DNA of 30,900 nucleotides from Candidatus Martarchaeota archaeon (GTDB lineage: Archaea > Micrarchaeota > Micrarchaeia > Micrarchaeales > Micrarchaeaceae). A model generated the notes under the pieces. It worked only from the letters and a program-made list of their open reading frames with translations. It was not told the DNA's origin and made no database searches. Position numbers and translations under genes: made by a program. Numbering within the stretch: the first letter of the stretch is position 1; the number at the start of each line of letters is the position of its first letter. Below, piece by piece: positions 1-8,673 of the stretch. The stretch lies in NCBI GenBank assembly GCA_023474155.1, contig JAMCYJ010000039.1, positions 1 through 30,900 on the forward strand, given 5' to 3'.

Positions 1-77
1 TCTCTCTCCGTATGAAGAGCTTTCTCTAAGATTCTCTTGTCACCTGGTCGTAGATGTAATAAAACTATTTTTCCCAT
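1..77 (-). CDS. 5' end of an unidentified gene, cut by the window edge
   Basis: An open minus-strand frame begins with ATG at 77 and runs off the left edge. It starts MGKIVLLHLRPGD and has 25 complete codons. GGCGAT just upstream resembles the site in front of the first ftsZ gene, and an AT-rich CTTAAAT stretch near 108-115 could be the TATA box. I do not recognise the protein. Only the start signals and the open frame support it. Confidence 0.4.
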   Translation of the reverse strand, partial: MGKIVLLHLRPGDKRILEKALHTER

Positions 78-283
78 AAGATCGCCTTATAGGAATGTCA
101 ATGAAAAGATTTAAGTCCTTTACTATAGAATATTTAATGAACTAACTTCTGATTAACATAAAATTTCTGCTATACAAAGTTAAACAAACGGCTAAAGTTA
201 TTCAAATATCACTCGAGCATACGACTTTGCCACAACACCAAGATAAAATAAAAGTTTATAGATTTTTATGTCCTATTTTAATT

Positions 284-847
284 ATGAACTTGCTTGTTGT
301 TAATAACTTGACAGTTGAGTTGCCTGAACTTGACAAAGCACTTGCTGATTATTCTTATGATTTGATTGACTCGAGAGAAATCAGCAAATCTATTTTCGAT
401 AAATATGACAAGATAATTCTTTCGGGAGGACATATATTTAATGTACTGCATCCTAATTTAACCTTTCAAAATGAAGCAAAAATAATAAAGGGATTCAAAA
501 AGCCTTTGCTTGGAATCTGCCTTGGCTTTCAATTAATATGCATAATTTACGGCGCGGGGATAGAACAATTAAAAGAATACGAGTATGGCATGCTTAAAAT
601 TAATAAAATTCAAGAGGATATTGTGCTACAAGGCATACCTGATTCCTTTTATGTTTTTGAAAACCACCATAATAGTGTAAAAAGCGTCGGAAAAAATTTG
701 ATCCCTCTTGCAGTTTCCAAACAGGGCATTGAAATTGTGCGCCATGCATCTAAACCTATTTGGGGCACACAATTCCATCCTGAACATTTTGGGAAAAAGA
801 GCATAGGCAGGAAATTAATCAATAATTTTATTGATTTTAGCAATTAG
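284..847 (+). CDS. Class I glutamine amidotransferase (GMP synthase subunit A-like)
   Basis: A stand-alone class I glutaminase domain of 187 residues. Such domains release ammonia from glutamine for a partner synthetase. The nucleophile elbow GICLGFQ carries Cys79, the SGG oxyanion segment is at 47-49, and QFHPEH supplies His165 and Glu167, so the triad is complete. Length and overall pattern are closest to the separate GATase subunit of archaeal GMP synthase, which feeds ammonia to a PP-ATPase subunit not present here. The usual N-terminal DNGGQY-like motif of that subunit is replaced by VVNNLT, so a related amidotransferase is possible. ATG at 284 is preferred over TTG at 227 because the core beta strand begins there and an AGTTTATAG box lies about 26 nt upstream, as expected for a leaderless message. 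Confidence 0.82.
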   Translation: MNLLVVNNLTVELPELDKALADYSYDLIDSREISKSIFDKYDKIILSGGHIFNVLHPNLTFQNEAKIIKGFKKPLLGICLGFQLICIIYGAGIEQLKEYEYGMLKINKIQEDIVLQGIPDSFYVFENHHNSVKSVGKNLIPLAVSKQGIEIVRHASKPIWGTQFHPEHFGKKSIGRKLINNFIDFSN

Positions 848-895
848 TCCATAAATTGCTAAATTTATCCTAAACTGTTGCTTTTACTTTTAAAT

Positions 896-2335
896 TTAAT
901 AGGATTTAGCAAAATTTACAACATGTTTTGCAGCATTCCCGCAGTAAACGCATTTCTTTTTCTCCACGCCTTGTTGAACATCAAAAGGCATGTTTGTCGA
1001 CTTCGCGAGCGTCTCTGCCTTTATCTTTTTCTCGCATTTTTCACTGCCGCACCATGCAGCCTGCGCAATTTTTGCTTCTAAAATAACTTTTTTCAATTCA
1101 TCATAAGTGTTTACTATAGATATCGCATTGTTCAGCACGTCCTTTGCCTTTTTGTACATATCTTCATGCATCTGGTATAGCATGCGGCTGAGCTGATCAT
1201 TAATATCTTTGTTCTCTATCTTCTCTTTTTTCATCGTGTCCCTTCTTGCAACTGTAAGCGTATTTTCCCTGCTTTCCTTGATTCCTATTTCGATCCTTAA
1301 GGGCACACCCCGCAACTCATGCCTGTTAAATTTGTTCCCTGGAGAATATATGTCAATGTCATCAAGCAAAACCCTGAGATCCTTATTTATCTCGTTGCAG
1401 ATTCTAGTGCTATATGAAAGTACTTCGTCCTTAGATTCATTATTGTATATGGGTACTATCACTATTTGAATGCGTGAAACTTTTGGTGGGATTACCAAAC
1501 CTCTATCATCACCATGTATTGCAAGCATAGCGCCGATAACTCTTGTTGTTATTGCAAAGGTATTCTGGTATGCATATTGGTTTTTGCCATCTTTGTCAAA
1601 AAATTTTATGTCAAATGCCTTTGCAAAATTTTGACCGTCATTATGGAAGTCAGGCCCTTGTATCATTTTGCCGTCAGGCATAATAAATTCTATGCTGTAG
1701 CTGGACTCGGCGCCGGCGAATTTTTCAGACTCTGTCTTTTGTCCAGAAATTCCTGGCAATGCCAGATAGTCCTTCAATACCGCGGAATAGATCTGCAATA
1801 TTCTTTCCCGTTCTGAGTTTGCCTCTTCCCTGGTTGCGAATGCAGTATGCCCTTCATTCCACAAAAATTCCCGTGTCCTTAGCAGCGGCGTGGGATGCTT
1901 GAATTCCCAGCGTATGACGCTGCACCACTGATTAAGGCGCAATGGCAGGTCCCTCCATGATTTGACCCATTTTGACACGCTGTCGTATATTATTGTTTCT
2001 GATGTCGGCCGTATGGCAAGCCTTTCATCGAGTTTAGAATTACCTACCTGCATAACCCATGCGACTTCTGGATTGAACCCTTCTACGTGTTCTTTTTCCT
2101 TTTCAAACAGTTTTTCAGGTATAAGCAGAGGAAAATAGGCATTTCGTATGCCGTCATTTTTAAATGCAAGATCTGTAAATTTTTGAATAGATTCCCATAT
2201 AAAGTAACCATCTGGCCTGAATACTATGCATCCTGAAACTGAACTGTAGTCAAAAAATTCTGATTTTATCAGCGCTTGCGTATACCATTCTGAAAATTCT
2301 GACTTCTTAACGTTTATTCCGTCAAACTGAGCCAT
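896..2335 (-). CDS. proS: Prolyl-tRNA synthetase, archaeal/eukaryotic type
   Basis: Class II aminoacyl-tRNA synthetase that charges tRNA-Pro with proline. At 479 residues it has the length of the archaeal/eukaryotic form, without the bacterial insertion domain. Visible landmarks are RPTSE (109-113), the motif 2 region VIRWE followed by RTREFLW (153-159), GQNFAKAFDI (234-243), the motif 3 region TRVIGAMLAIHGDD with GLVIPP (about 264-284), the anticodon-binding domain after it, and a C-terminal zinc-type domain with CGSEKC and CVYCG ending in tyrosine, as in the family. The proline-binding loop usually written GTSH here reads PDFH (228-231). The ATG directly follows the stop of the proline dehydrogenase gene with no spacer, so the two are almost certainly cotranscribed. 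Confidence 0.97.
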   Translation of the reverse strand: MAQFDGINVKKSEFSEWYTQALIKSEFFDYSSVSGCIVFRPDGYFIWESIQKFTDLAFKNDGIRNAYFPLLIPEKLFEKEKEHVEGFNPEVAWVMQVGNSKLDERLAIRPTSETIIYDSVSKWVKSWRDLPLRLNQWCSVIRWEFKHPTPLLRTREFLWNEGHTAFATREEANSERERILQIYSAVLKDYLALPGISGQKTESEKFAGAESSYSIEFIMPDGKMIQGPDFHNDGQNFAKAFDIKFFDKDGKNQYAYQNTFAITTRVIGAMLAIHGDDRGLVIPPKVSRIQIVIVPIYNNESKDEVLSYSTRICNEINKDLRVLLDDIDIYSPGNKFNRHELRGVPLRIEIGIKESRENTLTVARRDTMKKEKIENKDINDQLSRMLYQMHEDMYKKAKDVLNNAISIVNTYDELKKVILEAKIAQAAWCGSEKCEKKIKAETLAKSTNMPFDVQQGVEKKKCVYCGNAAKHVVNFAKSY

Positions 2336-3217
2336 TTAAGCGCCATTTTTTTGTTTTTCAATACTTTGGTTTTCCAGCAATGACTTGAATATCAGTTTCA
2401 AATGCCCTGCTTCCCTAAGGCGCCTAATAGAATACTGCAGCCATGCGGTTCCGAACGGGATGTAGACATAAGCAGGGTATTTTTTCGCAAGCAGCGTAAG
2501 AGTCCTGTTTTTAATACCTTTTAGCATAGCAAAATTAATAGTCTTATTGTATTTTTCATTCAGGTGCTCTGCGTATTTTATTAACTGAAGATCATGCGTG
2601 GCGATTGTAAAATTATTAGACTTTTCAAACAAGTAGAGCAACAGCCTCCTGTAATTTTCTGTCGTTTTTTCCCAGGAATTATAAGATATATCCCTGTTTT
2701 CCACATACGCCCCCTTTACAAGCCGGATAGTGCCTTTTTTGGCAACTATTTTTTTGATGTCATCCATGCTTCTTTTCAAATATGCCTGAATGCATATGCC
2801 GCTGTTTTTGCCATTAATGCCCTTAAGGTATGCTTTGATTGTAGCGCCTACATATTTTGCATTTTCCATGTCCAGCCATATGAAAATCCTGTAATTTTTT
2901 GCAACGCGCAGTATCTTCCTATAGTTAGCCTCAAAAACCTTTTCATTTATCAGCATGCCGAGTTGCGTAGGTTTTACTGATATATCTGAATCAATATGCC
3001 TTTTCCTGATCTCTTTTATAACTGCAATATAAATTTCTACGGCATTATCAACATTTTCTACTTTGTCAAATTCTTCGCCCAAGTAATTTATTATTGATTT
3101 TATTTTCACAGCATTGAACTTACGCGCTTCAGAAATAGCATCTTCTATATTCGGGCCGGCAATCCATGTCCCTGCAAAAGTTTTTTCAAAAATAGTATTT
3201 AAACACATATAGTTCAT
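2336..3217 (-). CDS. Proline dehydrogenase (PRODH), monofunctional
   Basis: An FAD-dependent TIM-barrel enzyme family that oxidises proline to pyrroline-5-carboxylate and passes electrons to the quinone pool. Family signatures are present in order: SVKPTQLG (usually SVKLTALG), the WLDMEN acidic strand, CIQAYLKR, RLVKGAY, ATHD, the FAMLKGI strand, and the C-terminal proline-binding segment YIPFG-W-Y-RRLRE. The 293 residues match a single-domain enzyme; no pyrroline-5-carboxylate dehydrogenase domain is attached or adjacent. ATG at 3217 is chosen over the overlapping TTG at 3220. Its TAA abuts the ATG of proS, which links proline breakdown and proline charging in one transcript. Assignment to the family is firm; substrate is inferred from motif conservation. 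Confidence 0.88.
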   Translation of the reverse strand: MNYMCLNTIFEKTFAGTWIAGPNIEDAISEARKFNAVKIKSIINYLGEEFDKVENVDNAVEIYIAVIKEIRKRHIDSDISVKPTQLGMLINEKVFEANYRKILRVAKNYRIFIWLDMENAKYVGATIKAYLKGINGKNSGICIQAYLKRSMDDIKKIVAKKGTIRLVKGAYVENRDISYNSWEKTTENYRRLLLYLFEKSNNFTIATHDLQLIKYAEHLNEKYNKTINFAMLKGIKNRTLTLLAKKYPAYVYIPFGTAWLQYSIRRLREAGHLKLIFKSLLENQSIEKQKNGA

Positions 3218-3423
3218 CAAATAAAAATATTATTTTTGGATATGGCATGTATATGGTATATAATATAATACACCGCACAATAACTTTATAAAATTTATGT
3301 TTAATGCTGCTTTGGGATTTTATTCATTTCTTTTGATACATTTCAATCAAATAGGCTACTAAATTTATCAAAATATCGCTCTGCCAGCTAATTTTGTCTC
3401 AAGGCCGCCTGATGCCCCCCTAT

Positions 3424-4029
3424 TTATTGTGCTTTAATACCGAGCTTTTTCATACCCGACAGCACATGGATATAATTCGTGCATAGAATTCCATGGATGC
3501 CAACCGATTCCGCGCCTTTAATATTCTCTTTTCGATCGTCTATAAAAACAGCCTCGTTTGCCTTGACCTTTATATTTTTTAGGACGTATCTGTAGATTCT
3601 TTTGTCAGGCTTCCTCAATCCTATATAGCACGAAGCAAATCTCTTGTCAAATAAGTCTGTTTCATTATTGATAAAATCTTTCAATGCTTCTGTATACCTT
3701 GATTTGCTTATGTTGGAAAGCAGGTAAACTTTATAATTTTTTGACAGCCTTTTCAGCAAGCCTATCATTTTTTCATCGCGCTTTCCAATCTTCCTGAATG
3801 CGGATGTCCATTCTATTTCCTCTTTTGTTATCCCTAATTTTTTTGAAACAATCCGCAGCATTTCATCCAGTTTCATTTTTCCACATTCCATTTTCTCTAT
3901 CAGCGGATCAAAAACTTTTGGAATCAGCGCCCTATTGATACTGTATTTTTTTGACAAATAGTCATAATACTGGTTTTCTTTGTAATCTACAATCACGCCG
4001 CCCATATCAAATATAATCGCCTTTATCAT
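3424..4029 (-). CDS. HAD-superfamily hydrolase
   Basis: A 201-residue haloacid-dehalogenase-like phosphatase. Motif I is FDMGGVIVD with nucleophile Asp8; the usual acid/base Asp two residues later is Gly10, as in the YihX-like sugar phosphatase group. Motif II is LLSNIS, motif III the lysine in GLRKPDKRIY, and motif IV FIDDRKENIKGAE. The helical stretch between motifs I and II is a C1-type cap. The substrate cannot be read from sequence; sugar phosphates or nucleotides are possible. It stands alone, divergent from the GT2 gene, with a TATTTATATAC promoter element at about 4073-4084 serving this strand. Confidence 0.9.
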   Translation of the reverse strand: MIKAIIFDMGGVIVDYKENQYYDYLSKKYSINRALIPKVFDPLIEKMECGKMKLDEMLRIVSKKLGITKEEIEWTSAFRKIGKRDEKMIGLLKRLSKNYKVYLLSNISKSRYTEALKDFINNETDLFDKRFASCYIGLRKPDKRIYRYVLKNIKVKANEAVFIDDRKENIKGAESVGIHGILCTNYIHVLSGMKKLGIKAQ

Positions 4030-4157
4030 TTAATCTGCCTCTTAATTTTAGAAATATGATTTAGTAATCTAGCAGTATATAAATAGCTAAATTAATAAAA
4101 ATATACTGTAATTAATATAAAATAACTTAGGCTAAATTTGATTAAGGTAAGATACGA

Positions 4158-4826
4158 ATGCCGTCATCGGTAAGCATAGTGATTCCAACACTGGATGAAG
4201 AAGGCAACATAGCCAGACTGCTTTTTTCAATAAATAAAGAGATTAATGCTGCCAAGCCAGAAATAATTGTTGTTGATGGGCATTCTAGCGACAAGACAGT
4301 AAAAATCGCAAAGGCGAATGGCGCAAAGGTCTATTACGACAGCCACGGCAAAGGATCCGCTCTTATCAAGGGAATTTCAGAATCAAAAGGGCGCATAGTG
4401 GTATTCATGGACGCGGATCTGTCCCATAGGCCGGCAGAGCTTAAGAGGCTTATATCTGCAATCGAGTCAGGATACGATGTGTGTATGGGTTCAAGATTCC
4501 TCGGCGTCGGCGGCTCAGACGACATATCCTTTATCAGAAGGATGGGCAATTATTTCTTTATCTGGCTTATAAATTCAATATACGGATCAAAATACACTGA
4601 TATATGCTATGGATATAGGAGCTTTTCAAGAAATGCGCTGGAAAAATTGAATTTGACAGAGATTAACTTTGGTATTGAAACGGAAATAAGCATAAAGGCA
4701 AAAAAGATGGGTCTTAAGGTGCTTGAAATCCCTAGCTTTGAAAGAAAAAGGCACGCCGGAGTAGGAAAACTAATGGCGCTGCGGGACGGCCTCATCATAC
4801 TATCTGTAATATTGAAAAATATATAG
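4158..4826 (+). CDS. GT2 glycosyltransferase, dolichol-phosphate sugar transferase type
   Basis: A cytoplasmic GT-A fold transferase of 222 residues. It opens with VSIVIPTLDEEGNI, followed by VVDGHSSDKT (nucleotide-binding Asp40), the metal-binding DxD in DADLSH (85-90), GSRFL, and CYGYRSFSR with a GIETEISIKAKK segment typical of the dolichyl-phosphate mannose/glucose synthase branch. There is no C-terminal membrane anchor. Such enzymes make polyprenyl-phosphate-linked sugars that GT-C membrane transferases use; a GT-C gene lies on the opposite strand at 5311-6627. ATG is preceded by AAGGTAAGAT, a plausible Shine-Dalgarno. Sugar and lipid specificity are inferred. Confidence 0.92.
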   Translation: MPSSVSIVIPTLDEEGNIARLLFSINKEINAAKPEIIVVDGHSSDKTVKIAKANGAKVYYDSHGKGSALIKGISESKGRIVVFMDADLSHRPAELKRLISAIESGYDVCMGSRFLGVGGSDDISFIRRMGNYFFIWLINSIYGSKYTDICYGYRSFSRNALEKLNLTEINFGIETEISIKAKKMGLKVLEIPSFERKRHAGVGKLMALRDGLIILSVILKNI

Positions 4827-4835
4827 CATTTTATA

Positions 4836-5309
4836 TCATGTTCTGCTGCTGTTCTTCATCCTGATATAATAAAATCCAAACTTAATGCCGTTGTCATTTA
4901 TTATTTTTATAGGGTCCATCTCATAGTGCTGCGAAAGGTTTGCACAATAATACGAATATTGAGTATAGCACCAATATCCATAATCTGCAACAAGACAGGA
5001 ATACTGTTTTGACAGGTTGAAGACAAGCGAGGAATTGTATAAATTTACAAACTGCATCGAAGTCCTGTTATTCAAAGAAAATAACGCCGGGTCAAACGTA
5101 AAGACAATGCAGTTGGCAGGAATCGCATTGCTGCTGTTATACACAAAATTCTGGTAAAATCTTGCCGTCTCGCCCGGAAACAGGTTCGTATTTGAGGATA
5201 ATTTCGGAATCAATATGTAAATAGGGTAAAATATAAGTGCAAGTATTAATAGAACTAACAAAACTCCTGCTACTGATTTTCCAATCGCTATTTTTTTATG
5301 CCTATTCAT
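4836..5309 (-). CDS. Exported or membrane-anchored protein, unknown
   Basis: 157 residues with a basic N-terminus (MNRHKK) and one hydrophobic segment at about 10-33, then a hydrophilic region rich in Tyr, Ser and Asn. It carries many N-glycosylation sequons (NSS, NRT, NLS types) and several cysteines around YSCLVADYGYWCYTQYSYYC that could form disulfides. The likely topology is a single N-terminal anchor with the body outside. It starts one base after the stop of the GT-C transferase and so is its operon partner; being a substrate or helper of that enzyme is only a guess. No family recognised. Confidence 0.75.
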   Translation of the reverse strand: MNRHKKIAIGKSVAGVLLVLLILALIFYPIYILIPKLSSNTNLFPGETARFYQNFVYNSSNAIPANCIVFTFDPALFSLNNRTSMQFVNLYNSSLVFNLSKQYSCLVADYGYWCYTQYSYYCANLSQHYEMDPIKIINDNGIKFGFYYIRMKNSSRT

Positions 5310-5310
5310 T

Positions 5311-6627
5311 TTATCGCATTAAATATCTTACAAATTTCAAAATCCGCGCCGCGCCGAAGCCCGCAAAAATGCTGGCCTGCGCAATAACGCCAAGCATAAA
5401 TCTCCAGTCAGATCCGTATGTCACTGCGCCTGCATAAAAAGCAGTGTATGAAATAAAAATTGCCAAGAACCATACTGCAATCATGAAAAATTCTCTTTTT
5501 TTATAGACTGCCATCATGGCCGCGCCGAGGATTGAAAACGCGGTAAACAGCACAGGCTGGAAAATGCCCTGCGATTTAAACTTATCCGCCCAAAAATATA
5601 GGTTTGCGCACAGGTTTGCTATGAGATACTGCGTGCTGAATTTGGAATGAGGCACAATCGCCCCTACGCCGCAGCTGTACTGCACCTGCGCATTTTCATA
5701 CCCGAACGGTGCGGACCTCAGCTCGCTGTAAGAAAAGAAAATCTCCGGCATCAGGCCTATAACTAAAAATAGTATAAGCAGCATATTCGCGGTGTTATTG
5801 CTTTTAAAAAACATAACAATTCTATGTAGGCTATCTTTAACTGACTTTGCTATACCCTCTCCGTCGATTATTATAAATAGCATCGGCAAAAGCAGAATAT
5901 AGATCAGGGCATTTATTTTCATATATGCAAGCAGGACTACGGAAAAAGCGAAAGCTGAAAGAGTCTTGATATTTTTTCTATAAGTAAAAACAATCATAAA
6001 AAAAATACTTAAAGAGGCGTAAAACATCATTTCCAAATCAGATGTCACTGGCTTTGCCCAAACAAGTAATGTGGGACTCAACGCGAAAAATATTGCTGAA
6101 AACAAAGCAGCATTATGGTCTTTAAATAAGAGGAAGGATATAAAAAAAACAATGACTATGCAGATTGCGGCCAATGCAAGCTGCACATTATATGCCGCGG
6201 CCTGGTTTACCCCGAATACTGTATAACCTATTGCAATATTGAATGCAGTGCCAATGGGTTCATGAAACATATAATCTGTGAAGCATTGAAAAGGAGTTCC
6301 ATAATTGCACATCACTGCTTGACCAGTCCGGATAAGATATAGAGCTTGCGATTGGTAAATTACATCATCAAAAAATATCCTCTGGGTTGATTTTATGACT
6401 GTGAATTCAAACATTAAAAAAACAAATACCACCGCCAGCAGCAATAGAATACTGGCATTTCTAAACTTGAGGCGTTTAAAAATACTTGATATATCACTAA
6501 AGGAAAAAATAGCAGACACTGCCAACCCAAGGGCAGAAACAATAATTCCGATAGCGAATAGAATTTCCTGAGATCCGATCGAGCTGATACTCTGTATAAT
6601 GTCTAACATATTTAATACGAAGTACAT
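5311..6627 (-). CDS. Multi-pass membrane glycosyltransferase, GT-C/PMT-like (GT39 type)
   Basis: 438 residues with about ten hydrophobic segments. After the second hydrophobic segment comes a first external loop with the paired acidic residues FFDDVIYQSQALYL, the position of the catalytic or metal-binding aspartates of PMT/ArnT enzymes, followed by FHEPIG and a run of membrane helices; PTLLVWAKPVTSD resembles the later conserved loop. Such proteins move a sugar from a polyprenyl-phosphate carrier to protein or lipid on the outer face of the membrane. Followed after one base by a sequon-rich anchored protein, and convergent with a dolichol-phosphate-type GT2. ATG at 6627 or 6609 could be the start. 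Confidence 0.8.
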   Translation of the reverse strand: MYFVLNMLDIIQSISSIGSQEILFAIGIIVSALGLAVSAIFSFSDISSIFKRLKFRNASILLLLAVVFVFLMFEFTVIKSTQRIFFDDVIYQSQALYLIRTGQAVMCNYGTPFQCFTDYMFHEPIGTAFNIAIGYTVFGVNQAAAYNVQLALAAICIVIVFFISFLLFKDHNAALFSAIFFALSPTLLVWAKPVTSDLEMMFYASLSIFFMIVFTYRKNIKTLSAFAFSVVLLAYMKINALIYILLLPMLFIIIDGEGIAKSVKDSLHRIVMFFKSNNTANMLLILFLVIGLMPEIFFSYSELRSAPFGYENAQVQYSCGVGAIVPHSKFSTQYLIANLCANLYFWADKFKSQGIFQPVLFTAFSILGAAMMAVYKKREFFMIAVWFLAIFISYTAFYAGAVTYGSDWRFMLGVIAQASIFAGFGAARILKFVRYLMR

Positions 6628-6846
6628 TAACGCATCCTCTAAAGCATGCAGGGGTACATAAGCTACGGATTCAGAACTTGCAATGATCAGAATCCTATTT
6701 TTATTGGGCTTTCCACATAATCAATAAAATTTATCCAATAGCTTATCTTATTCTTGCTGCGCTTTATTTTATATCTTTAAAAGGATATTTATAATTGATG
6801 AGGATATTGGTTATAATAAATCAGAATATGTATGCTATTTCTAATT

Positions 6847-7407
6847 TTAGCCTATATACTTTTTAAGTTTCATAAGAGCCTTTGCACGCATTGAAATACT
6901 ATTTTTTATTTTTCTGTCCATCTCACCAAAAGTTTCTTTATGGCCATTCGGCTGGAAGATTGGGCCCCATCCGAAGTCCTTATTCCCTCTTGGAAATTCC
7001 GCGACAATTCCAGATAGCCTGCTTATGAATACTTTTAGTTTTAAGCCATCATACATACAGATACAGGTCTCTGCATACGCTCGTCTTGTTTTTGCGTTCT
7101 TCATCATGCCGCAGATCCCATCATTACCCACTGCATTATAAACCCATTTTATCAATGCGCCAGGAAAGCCATTGAAAGAATCTATATATAGGCCAGTATC
7201 TTCTACAAGAACAGGTTTTCCAATCTTTGCATATGCGCGCATCGCTTTGTCTATAGCTACTTCTTTTACCGAAAGAGATTGTATCTCAGGCAAATCGATA
7301 TCCGCAACTGTAAGCCTTATGCCAAGCAATGCGGTTAGCTCTTTTAGCTTGCCTTTATTTGAAGTAACTACATAAATTTGTTTTAGATTGCTACTATATT
7401 CTGTCAT
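6847..7407 (-). CDS. rdgB: XTP/dITP pyrophosphatase (RdgB/HAM1 family)
   Basis: House-cleaning nucleotidase that hydrolyses dITP, ITP and XTP to monophosphates and keeps deaminated purines out of DNA. The substrate-binding VTSNKGKLKEL (T15-K20), the catalytic region VEDTGLYIDSFNGFPG, the loop FGWGPIFQPNG and the C-terminal SMRAKAL match the family; 186 residues is the usual size. It begins 8 nt after the taw1 stop, so the two form an operon. Confidence 0.95.
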   Translation of the reverse strand: MTEYSSNLKQIYVVTSNKGKLKELTALLGIRLTVADIDLPEIQSLSVKEVAIDKAMRAYAKIGKPVLVEDTGLYIDSFNGFPGALIKWVYNAVGNDGICGMMKNAKTRRAYAETCICMYDGLKLKVFISRLSGIVAEFPRGNKDFGWGPIFQPNGHKETFGEMDRKIKNSISMRAKALMKLKKYIG

Positions 7408-7415
7408 TCAATCAT

Positions 7416-8411
7416 TTATTTATAAGTTTTAGCAAAAGATGAATTGCGCGGCGCTTCAAAATTTATCTTTGCATTTTTTTCTGCGTCATCATCGCGCGAA
7501 AGCAATACAATCCTGCTTTTCTTATGCTCATTTGAGATTTTATAGCCAGTATGCTTTGCAATCAACTCTGCAAACTCCTTCACTTCATCATGCGAAGGCA
7601 TATCCTCATAATGCAGATTTCTACTTGGGCTCCTTGCGCCACCTACAAACGAAAAGCCTTTTACCTCAACATACATAGGCATTGCAAGCTTTATTAGTTC
7701 TGCGTATCCCTCGGGATATGACATGTTCAGCCCTTTTATCAACGACATCCTCAATGCAGTCCTTGTCTTCATAGATCCCATTATCTTCAACGACTTCAAA
7801 AGCCGCTGCCATGAGGACTTAAGCTTTGGCCGCGTAACCAACATGTACAGCTCCCTGTTTGGAGCCTGCAAAGATATGTAAAACTGGGTAGGGGGTTCGA
7901 GTTTTTCGATTACTTCTGGAAGCGTGCCGTTGCTAACAATAAATGTTGAAATTCCATGCGTGCGGAAAGCTTGTATGATCTCATTAATCCGCCTATAAAA
8001 TAGGGATTCCCCTGTAAGGCTTATTGCGACATGCATAGGATGGTTTGCTTTATGCCATACTTCAAGGTCGCCTCCTGATTTATATCCACTCACAATCCTC
8101 CTCTGCTCATTCAGGAATCCTTCTATTATCGAGCTTGGATCATCAGATTTTATCGCATTTAGCTCATTCCATTTTATGTTTATTTCTTCGGGGATCATTC
8201 GCCAGCAGAATCTGCAGGAAAGATCACAGCCTATAGAAAGGCTTGTCTGCATGCACCTTGCCGTGTCGATTCCATAGAATTTGCTCTTGTAGCATGGCTC
8301 CCTGCCGCGCAGGGCATTTGCTGTATATTCGCATATCTTTATCGCGGAATGGTTGCCCACAAAATGATAGCCCTGCTTCTGCATTATTTTCTTAAGATTT
8401 TCTGGAATCAT
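7416..8411 (-). CDS. taw1: tRNA 4-demethylwyosine synthase, radical SAM
   Basis: Forms the tricyclic imidazopurine at G37 of tRNA-Phe from N1-methylguanosine and pyruvate, the second step of wyosine synthesis. The radical-SAM cluster motif CDLSCRFC places Cys62, Cys66 and Cys69 when ATG 8411 is used. Cys27, Cys40 and Cys53 upstream have the spacing of the second Fe-S cluster known in archaeal TYW1. This agreement in numbering supports ATG 8411 over TTG 8426. ISLTGES and ISLQAP lie in the barrel. 331 residues, typical for the archaeal enzyme without the flavodoxin domain of the eukaryotic homologue. Cotranscribed with rdgB. Confidence 0.95.
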   Translation of the reverse strand: MIPENLKKIMQKQGYHFVGNHSAIKICEYTANALRGREPCYKSKFYGIDTARCMQTSLSIGCDLSCRFCWRMIPEEINIKWNELNAIKSDDPSSIIEGFLNEQRRIVSGYKSGGDLEVWHKANHPMHVAISLTGESLFYRRINEIIQAFRTHGISTFIVSNGTLPEVIEKLEPPTQFYISLQAPNRELYMLVTRPKLKSSWQRLLKSLKIMGSMKTRTALRMSLIKGLNMSYPEGYAELIKLAMPMYVEVKGFSFVGGARSPSRNLHYEDMPSHDEVKEFAELIAKHTGYKISNEHKKSRIVLLSRDDDAEKNAKINFEAPRNSSFAKTYK

Positions 8412-8635
8412 ATTATCGCGTCGCAATGCCTGCCTCTTTGGTCTGCTATAGAAAGCCTTTTTGGTAAGAGCTTTAGTTATTTTTGTTTTTCAAATGCGTG
8501 TTAAATTATCTGCAAAATATTTTATTTGCCTAATCTAAAATATATAAGTATTAACTGTAATCTATTTATGTATTGAGATTTGCCGATTAAGCACGCCTTG
8601 CGTTATCCTGATTTCCTTACAGCTAGTTGGATTCA

Positions 8636-8672
8636 AATAAAAAAAGAGAAAATAAAAAAAAGAAAAAGACAG
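8636..8672 (-). terminator. U-rich terminator after the second ftsZ
   Basis: On the minus strand the bases just past the stop codon of the second ftsZ are nearly all T, interrupted by single A, C and G, the pattern of archaeal oligo-U termination. No hairpin is evident. Confidence 0.55.
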
Positions 8673-8673
8673 A

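Noticed and set aside
3221..3423. Gap between the HAD and proline dehydrogenase genes as an RNA gene
   Set aside because: AT-rich with no tRNA-like fold, conserved box or strong stem that I can see.
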